DNA of 64,000 nt from Parus major (lineage: Eukaryota > Chordata > Aves > Passeriformes > Paridae): the NCBI RefSeq assembly GCF_001522545.3, contig NC_031781.1:8499487-8563486 (forward strand), read 5' to 3'. The notes beneath the pieces were generated by a model that saw nothing but the letters and a program-made list of their open reading frames with translations, did no database searches and was not told where the DNA came from. A program made the position numbers and the translations under genes. Each line of letters starts with the position of its first letter. The stretch's first letter is position 1. Below, one piece after another: positions 1 to 12,100 of this stretch.

Positions 1-1161
1 TTCATATGTAGTCAGTAAAGTTCAGACTGAAACTACACCACACAGCATCTTCAGGCAGACCAAATAGCCCATGAGTTGTGCAGGTAGCCATGAAAATTTG
101 GCAGAACCTCAACACTGTTATTTTTTTCCTGTGAAACCTTTTTTTTTTCTTCTTTAAGAAAAGAAAATTGCAGAAGTTGAAGCTGTACGGTCTAAATGTT
201 CAGGGTGCAGTGGGCACAGCGTGGATGGAGCATTCCCTGGCTGTGCTGCTTTGCTCCTGGGCAGACCCCAGGCACGGGGGCAGCGCTGTGACCCCAGAGC
301 TGCCATCTGGGCTGTGATCCCAGAGCACTCCCCCTGCTCCCCCCGGGATCCCTGGGGTTGTTTGCAGAAGGTGTCTCCCTGCACCTGGGGCCAGCACCTC
401 CAGGCACAGCCATGGAAACCAGCAGATGTTTTCCCAAACACTCTCCTGCTGAAAGCCCCGGTGAAACCTGAGATGCAGTGGCTGCCAAGGACTTTCCTGC
501 CCCAGCCTTATCAGATTATTTCCTTTTTATAGTTAACTTGTTTTATTAGCCTTGTGGTAGGCACATCAGCGTTAGCCTCCTATGCAATGTTTTTAAACAA
601 AGCAAAGCTGGATACAGCTGTTGGTGTGAGAGAGCCTTGAGAGCATCTCACCTGTGTCACTCCTGTGTCCCTGTGCACCCTGTCTGGCTGCCTCTTGCCT
701 GGTGCCCCTTGTGGTTTAATGGCACCGGCTGAAATTAGCAGGAGTTGTCTGGGAAGTTGATGGAGCCTGGTTGCTGCTGTGGCTGGGTTTAGCTCTGGTA
801 AAAACTGAGCTCTGCTTCACGTGGCCCGCTCTGCCTGGCCTGCACACGGACAGCTGTGGAGTGGCCACAAAAATGACCTTGCTAAGGATAGAAGCATCCA
901 GGGGTGGTGATGAGAAGAGCTTGGCAGGGTTGATTTTGGGGCCAACAACATTCAGGTACTTCCAGCAGCTCTGCCAGCTGAGGACGGACTGTGTTGGGCA
1001 CAGATCAGTGCCTTGAGGGACATTCTGCTCTTACTCTGGCATCTTGACAAAGGTTTCTAAGTGCAGTGGCTACCTTAGCAGGCAGCTGTGGGGCTTGGGG
1101 TGTTGTGTACGGGTTACTGGTGTCCCAGTGCCTCCTGCTGGGCAGACTTGCAATAGTTCAA

Positions 1162-1203
1162 GATGCACTTTGAATCTTCAGTATAGAAGATTCAAAGTGC
1201 ATC
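1162..1203. repeat. Perfect 18-bp inverted repeat with 6-nt loop
   Basis: The arm GATGCACTTTGAATCTTC (1162-1179) is followed by the loop AGTATA (1180-1185) and the exact reverse complement of the arm (1186-1203). Pairing stops immediately outside the arms. Transcribed in either direction it would form a stable stem-loop. The stem is shorter than a typical pre-miRNA stem of about 22 bp or more. It could be a decayed palindromic transposon core, a fold-back duplication or a small structured RNA element. Confidence 0.9.
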
Positions 1204-1979
1204 AGTTTTTTGCCTTTAGGTGTGGAAGTGCTTTTCTACCAATTTGGATGAACTTAAGTTCTTTTTCTTTGCTCGTAGTCTCTCTCCTTGGTGGTGGTGG
1301 TTTGCAGTAGGATTTGGCTGGCTAGTACCTGTGAGTCCCACTGGGAACTTCTTCATGCTTCCTCAGCTGGCCCAGACTGTCCTGTGAGGACTGCACTGGA
1401 GCTGGCAGTGCCCTGGTGGCCAGCTGGAGCCCTGCCTGCTGCTGACCAGTGACCCAGGGCAGCCCCAAGACAGGGCACTGCCCATGGGAACGCATGCTGG
1501 CACATCTGGGGGGGTCACTGGGTATTTTGGTGGGTGGTGGAAGGTAAGCCCCTGCAGCACAGCAGTTACCATGGGATGGTAACTCCAGAGCATTCCAGCC
1601 CCCTGCCTGGTATTGGTGGGATGCATTTGTACATCTCAATGGGCAAAGAGAAGGGGTCTTTGAACATGGTGTTCTGGAGCTCCTCTCAACCCATACACTC
1701 AGCCTGTCCTCATCCTGCAGCCCAAGTCTGCCCTGTAGCTGTCCCTGACAGTGGGCTGTGCTTGTTCCTGTTACACCTTGGGATCTCACTTGTTGCCCAC
1801 TGGCCTTCTCCTTTGGTTTGGGGAGCTGTTGGAGTTCCCTCTTCTGACCCCTCTGGCTGTCCATGGCCTTGGCTCTGTTTCTGATGGCCATCTCTGCAGC
1901 CAGCATGGCAAATACCTCATGTACTGGGGTGTTGCTCAAAACTGAGAATTGCATTTCACCTTGTGCACCTGTGAGTATC

Positions 1980-2145
1980 TCTAATAAATTAAATATATGC
2001 ATTTAAATTATTTTAGTTACTTTAACTGTTTTAAATATTTAGCAGTATTTAAATTATTAAAAATAAGCTATTTATTTTAATAATTCAAATTATTTAATCT
2101 TTACATAATTAACCTTTACTGTAGATGTTTATATAATTAATCCTT
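1980..2145. repeat. AT-rich low-complexity block
   Basis: About 165 bp is composed almost entirely of A and T, with repeated TTTAAAT, TTATTTTAAT and AATTATT-like words, set in a surrounding sequence of about 50% GC. It contains AATAAA-like hexamers (for example at about 1982), so it could also be the 3' end of a transcript from the left. There is no coding potential. A matrix-attachment role is possible but is only inferred from composition. Confidence 0.7.
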
Positions 2146-2325
2146 GAATCATGTTGTGGTCAGGGGAGATGGGGAGATGACACAACATCAGCTTCTTGCA
2201 GCAGAGAGATGTCAACGGCATGCACAGCTCTTATAGAGGCCATATACACTGACATTCACATCAGGAATTGGCTCTCTATAGCCAAACCCCTCCTTTCAGG
2301 CTCACAGACCAGCACATTCTCCATC

Positions 2326-2343
2326 ATATATATATATATATAT
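2326..2343. repeat. (AT)9 microsatellite
   Basis: Nine uninterrupted AT dinucleotides are followed directly by a run of G. This is a simple repeat, likely polymorphic in length. Confidence 0.9.
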
Positions 2344-4364
2344 GGGGGGATGTATATATGTAAAGGTGTGTAAATGTTCCAGTTTACTTATTTTTTATTT
2401 TTTTTTGTCCATGTTACTGCAGGGGTCAGTCTTCAGGCCTGGGCCTTACAGAGCACTTTGTGTGTCCAAGCTGGATCTCCCTTCACCTCCGAAAAGCCCT
2501 GACCTGCTCTGGCTCAGTCTGGGTGCTGAGGGTGTTGCTCTGCAGGGCTCTGGGTTTGGTCAGATTATGCAAACCCTGTAATTACCTTTCTCTCTAATTG
2601 TCTGTTGAAAGTGAGATTGGGAACTCTACGAAAAAAAAAAACAAAAAAAGCAGAAACTGCATTTTTCCTTTACTCACTTGTAGCTTCTGCATTTATTTGT
2701 TTTAAAACAAACTTACTTGATCATTTTTTCTAATTATTTTTTTTCTCCACATTGAAATATACTTGCAGTGCAGACAATGCACCTTTTTCACCTGAAAAAA
2801 ACCATAACAAACTGTGTATAAATCACATGGAAAAGCCTATCCAAGGTGGTTACAGACATCACTTGACAGAAATAGGGATGGAGTTACATGAGACTTAATT
2901 CAGGGAATGGCACAATGCTTTTTTACAGTGTTTTTTATTTGTTTGAGGAAAGGCTTTTTCCAAACCATTTGTCACTATGACAGCTGGCTGTGCCATGCTC
3001 TTCCATAAGCCAAATGAAACTGGTTGCCCAGTTTGTCCTCTACCAGGTCAGGGACAGCTCTGGCACCCAAGGAATCGGGCCTTGCAAAGCTGCTGGCAGC
3101 GTCTCCAGTTGTTTATCTGTGCTTTGTGCCAGCTGGTTTAGAGAATCTTCTTTTTCTAATATTTTTTTCCTTATTTATTATGTCTCCTGTCCACATGCAG
3201 AGTAGCAGAAAGGAGTGTTTGGAATTTTGCTGCTGACAGCAGCGGTGCAGGACATGCACCGGAGCACCCAGCATTGCTGGGACTAAACCCACTGAGTACC
3301 TGAACATTTCAGCATCAAACTCCTCTAAACAAGTGTTTATTTTTAAAAGTAATTTTTCCTGGTGTAACAGTAATTTAGAGATATTCCCATCCCAGGTGCC
3401 ATATCTTCACAGATCAATCCAAGCTGGAAAAGCAGCAGGGAGGGCTACAGCACTTTTTCCTCCACAGCCTTCAGTAATGGTTAATATGCTCAAGTCCCTT
3501 TCACTGAAGGTTATCAAAACAGCCCTGCTGCCAACCCCACCCCTTGTGTGGGGCTGTTTCCCCAGGGCCTCCTGAGAAAAGGCTTTTAAATGGCTTTTCA
3601 GAATTTCTCAGACTTTCAGAGTTAATTTTCGTAGTTGGGGATTTATATTGCATGCTTAGAAGAAATGTTGTCACTAAATCAGTTGGATTTATAACTCCTG
3701 TCGCTGTTAATTTGACTGAGATTTAAAGCACATTCTTTAAATGACATAATGAAAGGCTAGTATATGTGATTTTTTTAAAAAAAATTAATAGGAAAATATG
3801 ATCTAGCAGGACCTAGAGGTATGTTTGACAGCTCTTTCCTGTGCTGAGCTGCCTTTCTGCAGGACCTTAGTACTGCAAATATTTATATCCCTGCTGAGCT
3901 GGAAGTCTGAGTCCTTCAGGCCCCATGGAGGAGCTGGCCTTGCCAGGGTGGGTATTTCCATCTGACAGTGATGTCCAGCTAGGGTGTTTTGTTTGGGGGG
4001 TGGGATTTTGCATCTGGCTTCCCCAAAAACGGCTGGGGTCAGGCTCTCCTCCCAACAGAGAGGCACAGAAAGCCTTCATACCTCAATGCCAGCATTTGCA
4101 GAGCTTTTCAGGGAAGGTTTTGTTACTTTGCCAATATGGAAATTAATTCTTATAAATCTGTCTTCTCTCTACCAGAAAATTGTCCCTGCAAACACTGACA
4201 GCTGAGACTCTATATTTAAAATGGCACACAAAGTATTTAACCTTGTTTTTCACACTGGCTGGAAAACCAGCCTGCAGAGAAAGGGCACTTGTGGTTTTAT
4301 ACCAGGTGAGTGCGCAGAGGTTGTGTCCCTGAGCCTCCAGGATGATGGTGAGGGCTAAACCCAG

Positions 4365-4603
4365 CTCAGGGAGGTTAAGGTTGGATATTAGGAAAAGTTT
4401 TTTCACCCAGAGGGTAGATGAGCACAGGACCAGGCTCCCCAGGGAAGTGGTCATGGCCCCAAGCCTGCCACAGTTCACAAACCTTTGGACAATGCTCTCA
4501 GGCACATGATGTGAATTTTGGGGTTGCTGTGTGCAGGGTCAGGAGTTGGATTTAATTATTTTTGTGGGTCCCTTTCAACCCAGGATATTCTATGATTCTG
4601 TGG
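4365..4603 (+). mobile_element. CR1 LINE 3' end fragment
   Basis: The segment shows ordered words of the avian CR1 3' region: GGTTGGATATTAGG near 4380, the stretch around CAGGCTCCCCAGGGAAGTGG near 4433-4452, then AGGAGTTGGATTTAATT and a terminus reading ATTCTATGATTCTGTGG. CR1 is the dominant avian LINE and most copies are 5'-truncated, as here. It is too diverged and short to encode protein. Confidence 0.92.
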
Positions 4604-7600
4604 TTGCAGAAAGAGCCTGTGATCCAAAATGATTGCAGTTTTCCCTGGCACTGGAAAAGGGGTCGGTGGCATCTGTTACAAAGAGGGGATGGAGGCCTTG
4701 GTGCCAAAACGGCCTCACTTCTTTCCCAAAACCAGGTATAAGCCACCAAAGAGCAGAAGCACAGTCACTGGAAGACATCCCAAGGGGTTGGACAGGCAGG
4801 AAAGGCTGTGGTCACCGAGCCAGCAGCCCTTGTGCTCCTGGTGCAGGTAAGGCAGGGACACCAAGGGGTCCCAGGGGTGGATGTGCTCTTTAACCTGCCA
4901 TGTTTCCCAGTTAAATAACTGTGGGCAATGAAAAACCAGACCTCAAGCCAACAAAGTGCTCCCTTTCTATTGCAAAACTCCTTTAGGAACAGAGTGGGCC
5001 CAGGGACTCCTTGGGGTCAGCCCTGGGCTGTCTGCGATGAGTGAAGAGGAGTGTGTGGAACGGGGTGATGCAGATCCATGAGCTCCCAGCTGAGGAGGTG
5101 ACATTCCTTTTCCTCGCCGAGGCTGAGTTTGCTGCGGGCTCCGGGTGTGAACTGCAGGGGAATTCCGCAGCTGGGGAGTTCGGGGATGCCGCTAGAGGGG
5201 GAGCTGACAATGGCTGTGTGTTCCCTGCCGCAGGGAAAACGCGCTGCTCCGGGCAGGGAGCTGGGCGAGCTTGCGGGCGCTTTTAACGACCCACAGATGG
5301 AGGGGGGAAAGTGATTTTTAAATTTGTTTTTCTTTTGACTAGAGGTAAGAAAGAGAAAGATGAGTGCTGCCCTCACCTCCTGCTCTCCATCTCCCGGGCT
5401 TGCTGGGAGCAAAGGGAGAGAGCGAGAAGGGGAGAAGGACCACTGAGCCCTGGCTGCAGGGCGCTGAAGGAAGCTCCCCTGGAGGACCCCATGAGCACTC
5501 CTGCCCCAGGAAGCCCCAGCTCCACTCGTGGGCATCTTCCGTGGCAGATGCTTGGTCAGTGAGTGGCCAGCTCCAGCCTGGGGCACGAGTGCTGCCCACA
5601 ATCCTTCCAGAGGGAGCCATGGAACAGCCAAGCTTGGATCAGCTGCTGCTATCACACTGGTAGGCTCCTTGATTTTCCTGCCTTTGGTTTTGCTGTCAGT
5701 GCTACCGGCCCTGCTGTGTGACAGCGCTACACAGCCCTTCTGGGCTCAGTTGTTTGCTGCACATCTGTATGTGACCAAACATCTGGACATGTGTACATCT
5801 GGTCTGGGGTACAAGTTTTATGAGGAGTAGTCAGCTACTGGGCAGGTGGGGGTGTTTAGCCTGGAGAAAAGGAGACCCAGGGGGGACCAGATCATTCTAC
5901 AACACCCGACAGGAGAGTGTAGCCAGGTGGGGGTTGGCCTTTTCTCCCAGGTAGCAAGGATGAGGAAACAGCCTCAAGATGCACTAGGGGAGGTTTAGAT
6001 TGGATATTAGGTGCAGCCCCCAAAAGAAGAAGCCAGGTGGGTCCCTGTGGGTCCCTATATCAGCTCTCCTGTGTCCTCATTGCTGCCAGTAGCTCAAAAG
6101 AGGCAAAAGGAGGTAGGCAGAGCCTTGCCCCAGGCCAGAGGGCCTCTCACTGTGGCACAGGCAGAGAGGTGTCAGGGCTGGGGGTCGGTGGGGAGCAGTG
6201 CCAAGGCCAGGACGAGGACATGAGCCCTGTTCAGGTGAAGGTGCAGATGGACAAACCTATCCAGCACAGATAATTGAGGCTGTAGAGAAGAGGCAGCCCT
6301 GCTTTGGGCCGCTGCTGTGGGTTCCTGGGGGTTTCCCTGCCAAGAGACTTACACCCCCAGGGCAGTAAAAACCTTCCTTGTGTGGGTTTCTGTGAGGTGA
6401 GGGGCAGAGAGACCTCCGGTAGGCTGGGGAGGGTCTCTGTGGCTCTGTGGGAAGTGAGGATGATGCCTCCAGTACCATGAACTGGAGAAGGGCTTCCCAA
6501 GGACCCCAGCCTGGGGGATTGGGGGTCTTGGCACTTTTTGTTCAGCTGAACCCTCTCTGCTCTGTGCTCTCGCCTGAACAGGGCTGCTGGGGAGAAAACA
6601 CTTTCCCGCTTCTGAAGAGCCTCTTTGTTTCTCTCCCAGCCACAATCTGAGATCTGGCTTGCATGAGACAAAGTCTCTCCAGGAATTTTGGACTCCCAGT
6701 GAAAAACTTCTGTTTGATCATAAATAAAGCTCAAGAAGCCTTATTCATCAAAAAGAGAAACTTTGTTCTGGCTGCAGAATATACTGAGACTCCTGCAGGC
6801 TGGAACAACTTAAAATCCCCTTTGCAGTTGGGACAGCTGGGAATTGATCCCCAGGGGGGGAAATCTAGAGACGACATGAACTGTGAAGTATTTTAGGATG
6901 TAATTATAATATTGTCCAATGAATATCTAGAGAGACAGACTGTGCTGACAGTAGGAGTTTGGGACACCTCCCAGCCCTTATCGAACATGCAATGTGAGTG
7001 CAGATGCTGTCTCTCTGCTATGAATCCCACAGCTCTCCATGGAGGAGCATCATTTTGCATTAAGATGTCTCTGTGTGGGTCAGAAGTTCAGCATCTCTGC
7101 AAGATGAGCCCTTCTTCCCCAAGGTTTGAGTGCTGAGCAGGACTCCATTTGATATGGGATTTCCCTGGGTCAGTGGGAGTCAGCTGTGGTGGCTGCATCC
7201 CCTCTCAATTTCTTGTGCATCCCCAGCCAAGTCACCCATGGTGTGAGAGACAGAAAATGCCTTGACTCTGCCTAAGTGCTGCACAGCAGCAACAAAAACA
7301 TCCTCATGTTATCAACACAGTTTTCAGCACAAATCCAAGACACAGCTCCTGTGAAGAGAATTCGCTCTGTCCCAGCCAAACCCAGCACACTGCTCTGGAT
7401 CGACAGCCACTGACATCACTCCCCTGGCTGCTCTCTGGCCACATCTCTTATTTTTAAGTGCTGGATAAAGGGCTATAGCAAATATTGCAAATAAGGATAA
7501 ATATTTCCAGTAAAAATTAGCTGTAATTACATATTTTTTTCATGACTGAATGTGCCCGTTATTGTTTTTCTGGACGGTGATTTCTTTCTCTGTGAACTGC

Positions 7601-8792
7601 TCCTTTCTGAAAGCCAGGAGACAGAAAGTGCTTACATAGAAGCAATATGTGAGGCCAGAGACTGATTTCAGCCTTCACATGAACCATCACTGATGTCAGC
7701 CATGCAGTGGCATCTCTATAAAAATCCCAGTATAAATGTTCTAAATCAGGCTTTTTCCTTTGTGTTGACTGCAGTCTAAGTGAGGGAGCATATAAAATGC
7801 TGTATCATTTCAAGTTTAATTGCTACTAGAAGCTGGAGGATTTGTTGTCTGCCTTACACAACTCCCTGGGATAATTTTCTCCTGACTTTCTTTCCTATAA
7901 TTCTTCTCCTTGAACAGTGTGTTTCACAAAGACCAAACTGTTTTCCTCCCCACAAAGCCTCCCTCCCTCACTCACCTGCCCTGCCTGCCCCTTCAGCAGA
8001 CAACCTGGGGTGCATTGATGAAGGGAGATGAATGTTTGTCTCTACTAACAGTTGGATTATTCCCACTCTCGAGATGCCATCTGTGTGACAGGGTTTGGTT
8101 TGCACTAAATACAGCCTGTGGGCTGAGCTAGGAAAACAGATTGCTGCGCCATTACATTAAATAATCATCATTAAAGTCTGCTTCATCAGAGGGCTTTGAG
8201 CTGCCATGGAGATTTTTATTTTGGAGGAGGGGATGCAGTTCACTTCCATGTCAGAATGCTGAAATCAGATTTTGATGTGAGTTTTATGACACTCTGTTGG
8301 CAGCAGCATCACCTGGGATCCCTAGGACATCTCACCTGAGGTCTGCAGGTGGGCAGGGCCGAGAACTATCAGTTTCCCGCTGCCCTGAGCTGGGACAGTG
8401 CAGAAAAGGGGCTCTCACTGCCTGTCCCTCTGTCTTTTCTTTCTGTCTTTCCCAAATCCCTGTATTCTGTGACCAATTTAAACCCCTCACTGAGAAATAC
8501 ATTAAATTCTGCAGTATTCTACATTGTAAACCACCAGGTACTGCCTCATGTCCCCGCTGGTTGCATCTCTGAAGGATAAACACACAGGCACACACACACA
8601 TGATGCAAAAAAAGATCCTTTTAATCCTTCTGCCCCTGCAGAGGAATGGCAGAGCTCCAGAGCCCGTGGGAACATGTGGAGCTCCCTGCCCTTCAGGTGA
8701 TGCAGGTAAAGCACACAGAAGTATTTTAGCCCTGCAGTAGCTCCTTACATTTGTGACCAGCATAGTAAGTACAGTGTGCTGCTTCTAGCTGA
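4604..8792. other. Non-coding stretch downstream of DNASE1L3
   Basis: Apart from a CR1 internal fragment at 5851-6010, I see nothing gene-like on either strand. The 7450-7760 part is AT-richer and holds two TATA-like words (about 7716-7735) without any adjacent coding exon. The scattered open frames are short, conflict between strands and match no family I recognise. Confidence 0.55.
5851..6010 (+). mobile_element. CR1 LINE internal fragment
   Basis: The segment begins with words of the CR1 tail, TTTAGCCTGGAGAAAAGGAG then CCAGGGGGGACCAGATCATT. It continues through GGTGGGGGTTGGCCTTTTCT and ends at GGTTTAGATTGGATATTAG. It stops where other copies continue to the 3' terminus, so this copy is truncated or interrupted on its 3' side. 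It has the same orientation as the 4.4-kb copy but is a separate fragment. Confidence 0.85.
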
Positions 8793-8798
8793 TTTATT
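8793..8798 (-). terminator. DNASE1L3: Candidate poly(A) signal of DNASE1L3
   Basis: The minus strand reads AATAAA about 205 bp beyond the DNASE1L3 stop codon. A second, variant hexamer ATTAAA lies closer, at 8832-8837. Either would give a short 3' UTR. Which one is used cannot be decided from sequence alone. Confidence 0.5.
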
Positions 8799-9004
8799 TC
8801 TCTATACAATGAAGAAAAAACAGCGTGAAGGTTTAATTCACCTTCTCACTCAAAATATTCAAACTTTAACAAAATATTTGTGGATTTTTACCCACCAAAT
8901 ATTGCACTTGCTGTGAGTATTTCTACACCACTCTTACACAAGATCTGTTGGCATCTGTGTATTTCCATGCCATGTAGGAGGACTCAGCGTGCTCATGATC
9001 TCGA

Positions 9005-9121
9005 TCAGTGGCTCTTCTTTGGTCTCCTCTTCCTTGAAAACTTTGATCTCAGCCAGTTGAAAAAGCCACCTTTTGCTTTTAACTCGAATTCTACTGGGAA
9101 GTGGTCACTCACTCCCAGCGC
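9005..9121 (-). CDS. DNASE1L3: DNASE1L3 coding exon 8 and basic C-terminal tail
   Basis: 117 bp including the TGA stop at 9007-9005. It encodes [14 protein letters not shown] with the catalytic D276-H277. A tail rich in Phe, Trp, Arg and Lys follows ([17 protein letters not shown]). In mammals the equivalent basic tail is needed to attack membrane-wrapped DNA. The basic character is kept here although the residues differ. Confidence 0.95.
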   Translation of the reverse strand, partial: ALGVSDHFPVEFELKAKGGFFNWLRSKFSRKRRPKKSH

Positions 9122-12100
9122 CTGCAAGACACCAGCACAGAGGGTTGGGAGGCACCCACACTCTCTCCAAGCCTGTCTGGATGTGCAGTGCTTGGATGTT
9201 GGGAGGTGGCATGTGAGCATTGCACCAGTTTGGGAGAGATGGCCACCAGTGACCTGGTTTCACAGCAGGTCTGTGTCCAGCACTGCCGCGATGCTGCTGG
9301 CTCTGAGCTCCCATGTCAGCCCTTCCCCAGTGCTGCAGAGGCTGTGCTCTGCCTACCTGCTCCTGGGTCATCTGAAATTCCTCCTGGAAATCAAAGATGT
9401 TGACAGAGTGTGGCACCACAGCCTGGATGAGCTTCTGTCCACTGACCACAATCCTGCAAGGAGCAACGGAATGGGGTGCTGTGATGGGGTGCCCAAACTG
9501 TGGTAGCCACATTGCACTGAGCTGGTGGCCAGAGAGATGAAGTCACACCTATGTGTGGTTTGTCCTTACCCATGGACTGCCCACCCAGAGATGTCAGCTC
9601 CTTTAGGTGCCTCCTTGGCAGCGAGGCACATAAATACCTTGGTGTGCGCTGGCCTTGGAAGCCAACATTAAATTACTTCTGTCTAAACCCACCCAACAGT
9701 GCTGCAAATTTCAAAGCCCTGCTTTGGATACAAAAATCACAGGATAACAACTGGAGTATCAGAGAAGTCCTGCTCAGACCCAGAAACTTGTCCTCCAAGA
9801 GGGCCCTGGGCTTTGATAGCCGATGTGTTCTTGTCCCTGCTGAGGAACTGCAGTGGCAGCAGCACTTGCCACATGTCCAGGGCAAGGTGAGGTTCCCCAT
9901 CCCGAGCAGAACCTCACTGTGCATTTGTCAATCCAAATTACAAACATGAGAGCAAAAGCCATGGTGCAAGGCTGGCATGGAGAAGGCAGCAGCATCTCCT
10001 GCCAGGTGTCTGCAGGGCTCCCTGCAGATGAGAAGTGCTGCTGGCTGTCCTGTCATCCGTCCCCACCTGAGCCACAGCCATGGCTGGTTCTGTGTAAATC
10101 CCACCCAGACTGGTCTGCAAAGGGCTTTGTGCTCCTGACTAGAAGCATTTGGATCACATTTCTCCACAACACTGTTTTACCTTTGATGGCCTCCTGTACA
10201 TTTGTTTCCTCTGATGGTCACTGACACTTTTTGATACAATTTTTCTCTCGGAGAGTCATAACCAGTGGGTGGTTTGGCAGTGAGCCCTTTACCTGTCATA
10301 CGGGCATCTGGTGCTGTTCTTCACTGTTGTGTCATTTTTGTCACCAATTAGCCAGAGGAATTCGGAGTAAGTCCTCAGACGGATGTTCTTCCACTGCTTT
10401 TGGGGAACATAGCTGCACCCAGCATTGAAGTCCCCCATGAAGATGAAGTTCTGGAAGATAGGAGGGTTTCCAAATGTAATCATGAGGACAGCTTTTCAAA
10501 AGAAGACCAATGAGGATTTTTATGGATGCAGTGGGGCTTCTCCTTTCTGCTGGGCTCATCAGGGCATGCTGATTATAGTTTTATTAGGTGATCAAGATTA
10601 CTGTATAAAATGTGGAGAACTCAATGAAAATACACCAAAGAGATACTCAAAACCTGGGGGGGCATTATCAGTGGGTTTAAGGTTTTCAGCTCTGAATAAT
10701 GAATAATGTGGCCAGTGACTCAGTACCAAAGCCCTGTTAGTGACACAGATGTGGAAACCAACCTCGATTTTCCAGCGCTGTTTGACATCTAAATACACAT
10801 CATAGAGCTCATCAATCTCCCGCACTGCTGTGTCTGGTTTGGTGTGCAGAGGGATAATAGCAAACTCACTGACAGCTTCAAAACATGGCAGAAGAACAGA
10901 AAAATGTAATGGTTAAACAGAGAATGAGTCACAAAGAAACAGAGATTGACTTGTAAGCAAGGGGTCTCTTTTCTGAGGAAGAAACAGCTTCTGTTCTGTC
11001 TGTAGACCAGGGTGATCTCTGTGGTTGCACAGTGACCCTCCCCAGGCACTCAGCTGGGCCTCAGGAGCTGTGCCAGTGCAGACAAATCCTGAGCCAGTAC
11101 CCACACAGTCACTGCTCCCAGCAGCATGGAATGCACCCACCAACCCACTGCCCAGGACAGCAGCAGAGGCTTTCCCAGCAGGGATGTCCAGGGCTCTGGG
11201 ATTTCCCAGAGGCAGCAGGCCTGAAGGGAAAATGCTGCTCTTGGAAGGAAAAGCAGTGTGGGGTCTGGATGCAGCCTCTGGAGCCTCTGACGTGCCTGGG
11301 TGCAGCCAGTGTGGCTGTGCTGGCTCACAGAGGGACAATGGCTCATTCCTGAAACACCTCACCGGTTTTGGGAGACTGCAGCCAGATGGCAAAGGGCTCT
11401 CTGGAGAAGACATCCTCATCCCCAGGCTGGGTGTCAGGGTACTGGTAGGTTTGTTTCACCGATACCAGATTTTGCCTGCAGCAGAATGAACAGGACAGGG
11501 GATGTCACACTCGTGGCACACTGGGACATGTCTGACACTGACTCCATGCTCTGGTCTGGACCCCAGGCCACGGGCTGGGATGGACGCAGACACACTGGTG
11601 TCTGTGCTGGGATGGTCCCCACATCCAGCCCAACCCACCTGCACAGCCTGCACCTCCCTGGCTCCCTCACAGCAAAGCCACCACCGTGTCCAGCCCATCT
11701 CCAGGAGCTGTGCCCCAGAGGGCAGGGGGAGCTTGGCTTGTTGGCAAAGGGGGTTCACCCACCTGTAGAGGAAGGCATACTGCTCCTTGTAGCTGTTCCT
11801 TCCCAGCCTCTCACTGGCCACGTACCTGTACTCCTCCTTTGCCCCCTTCAGCTGACTGGAAGGAAAGTGATGTTCCTGAGTTTATTTCTGCACTCACAAG
11901 GGGCTGAAGTGAGATAATTTTGCCTGTGCCCAGAGGTTTGGGCATTGCCTGCCTGACCTCAGAGGCAGATGGGTACAGAGACTAAACCCTTCTGGACCCC
12001 AGCTCTTCACTCCACCCTCTCCCTGATCATTGCAGCCTCTGTCTCTCCTTCAGCTGGGTATCATGTCCAGCCAGCTGAACGCTGCTGTTTCCTCTGGATG

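Larger units (their letters stand above)
1..4364. other. Non-coding stretch at the left edge (FLNB-facing side by synteny)
   Basis: I see no recognisable exon on either strand here. The open frames are short, overlap each other on both strands and show no known motif. In mammals the plus-strand gene FLNB lies on this side of DNASE1L3, but none of the filamin C-terminal repeats can be read in any frame. The window therefore begins downstream of the FLNB coding sequence. The segment holds a perfect hairpin, an AT-rich block, an (AT)9 microsatellite and an A-rich run near 2631-2649, each noted where useful. Confidence 0.6.

Noticed and set aside
2629..2650. A-rich run as a processed pseudogene tail
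   Set aside because: No coding-like sequence precedes it and no target-site duplication could be seen.
1..8792. FLNB 3' coding exons expected by synteny
   Set aside because: No filamin repeat motif can be read in any frame; the gene probably ends left of the window.
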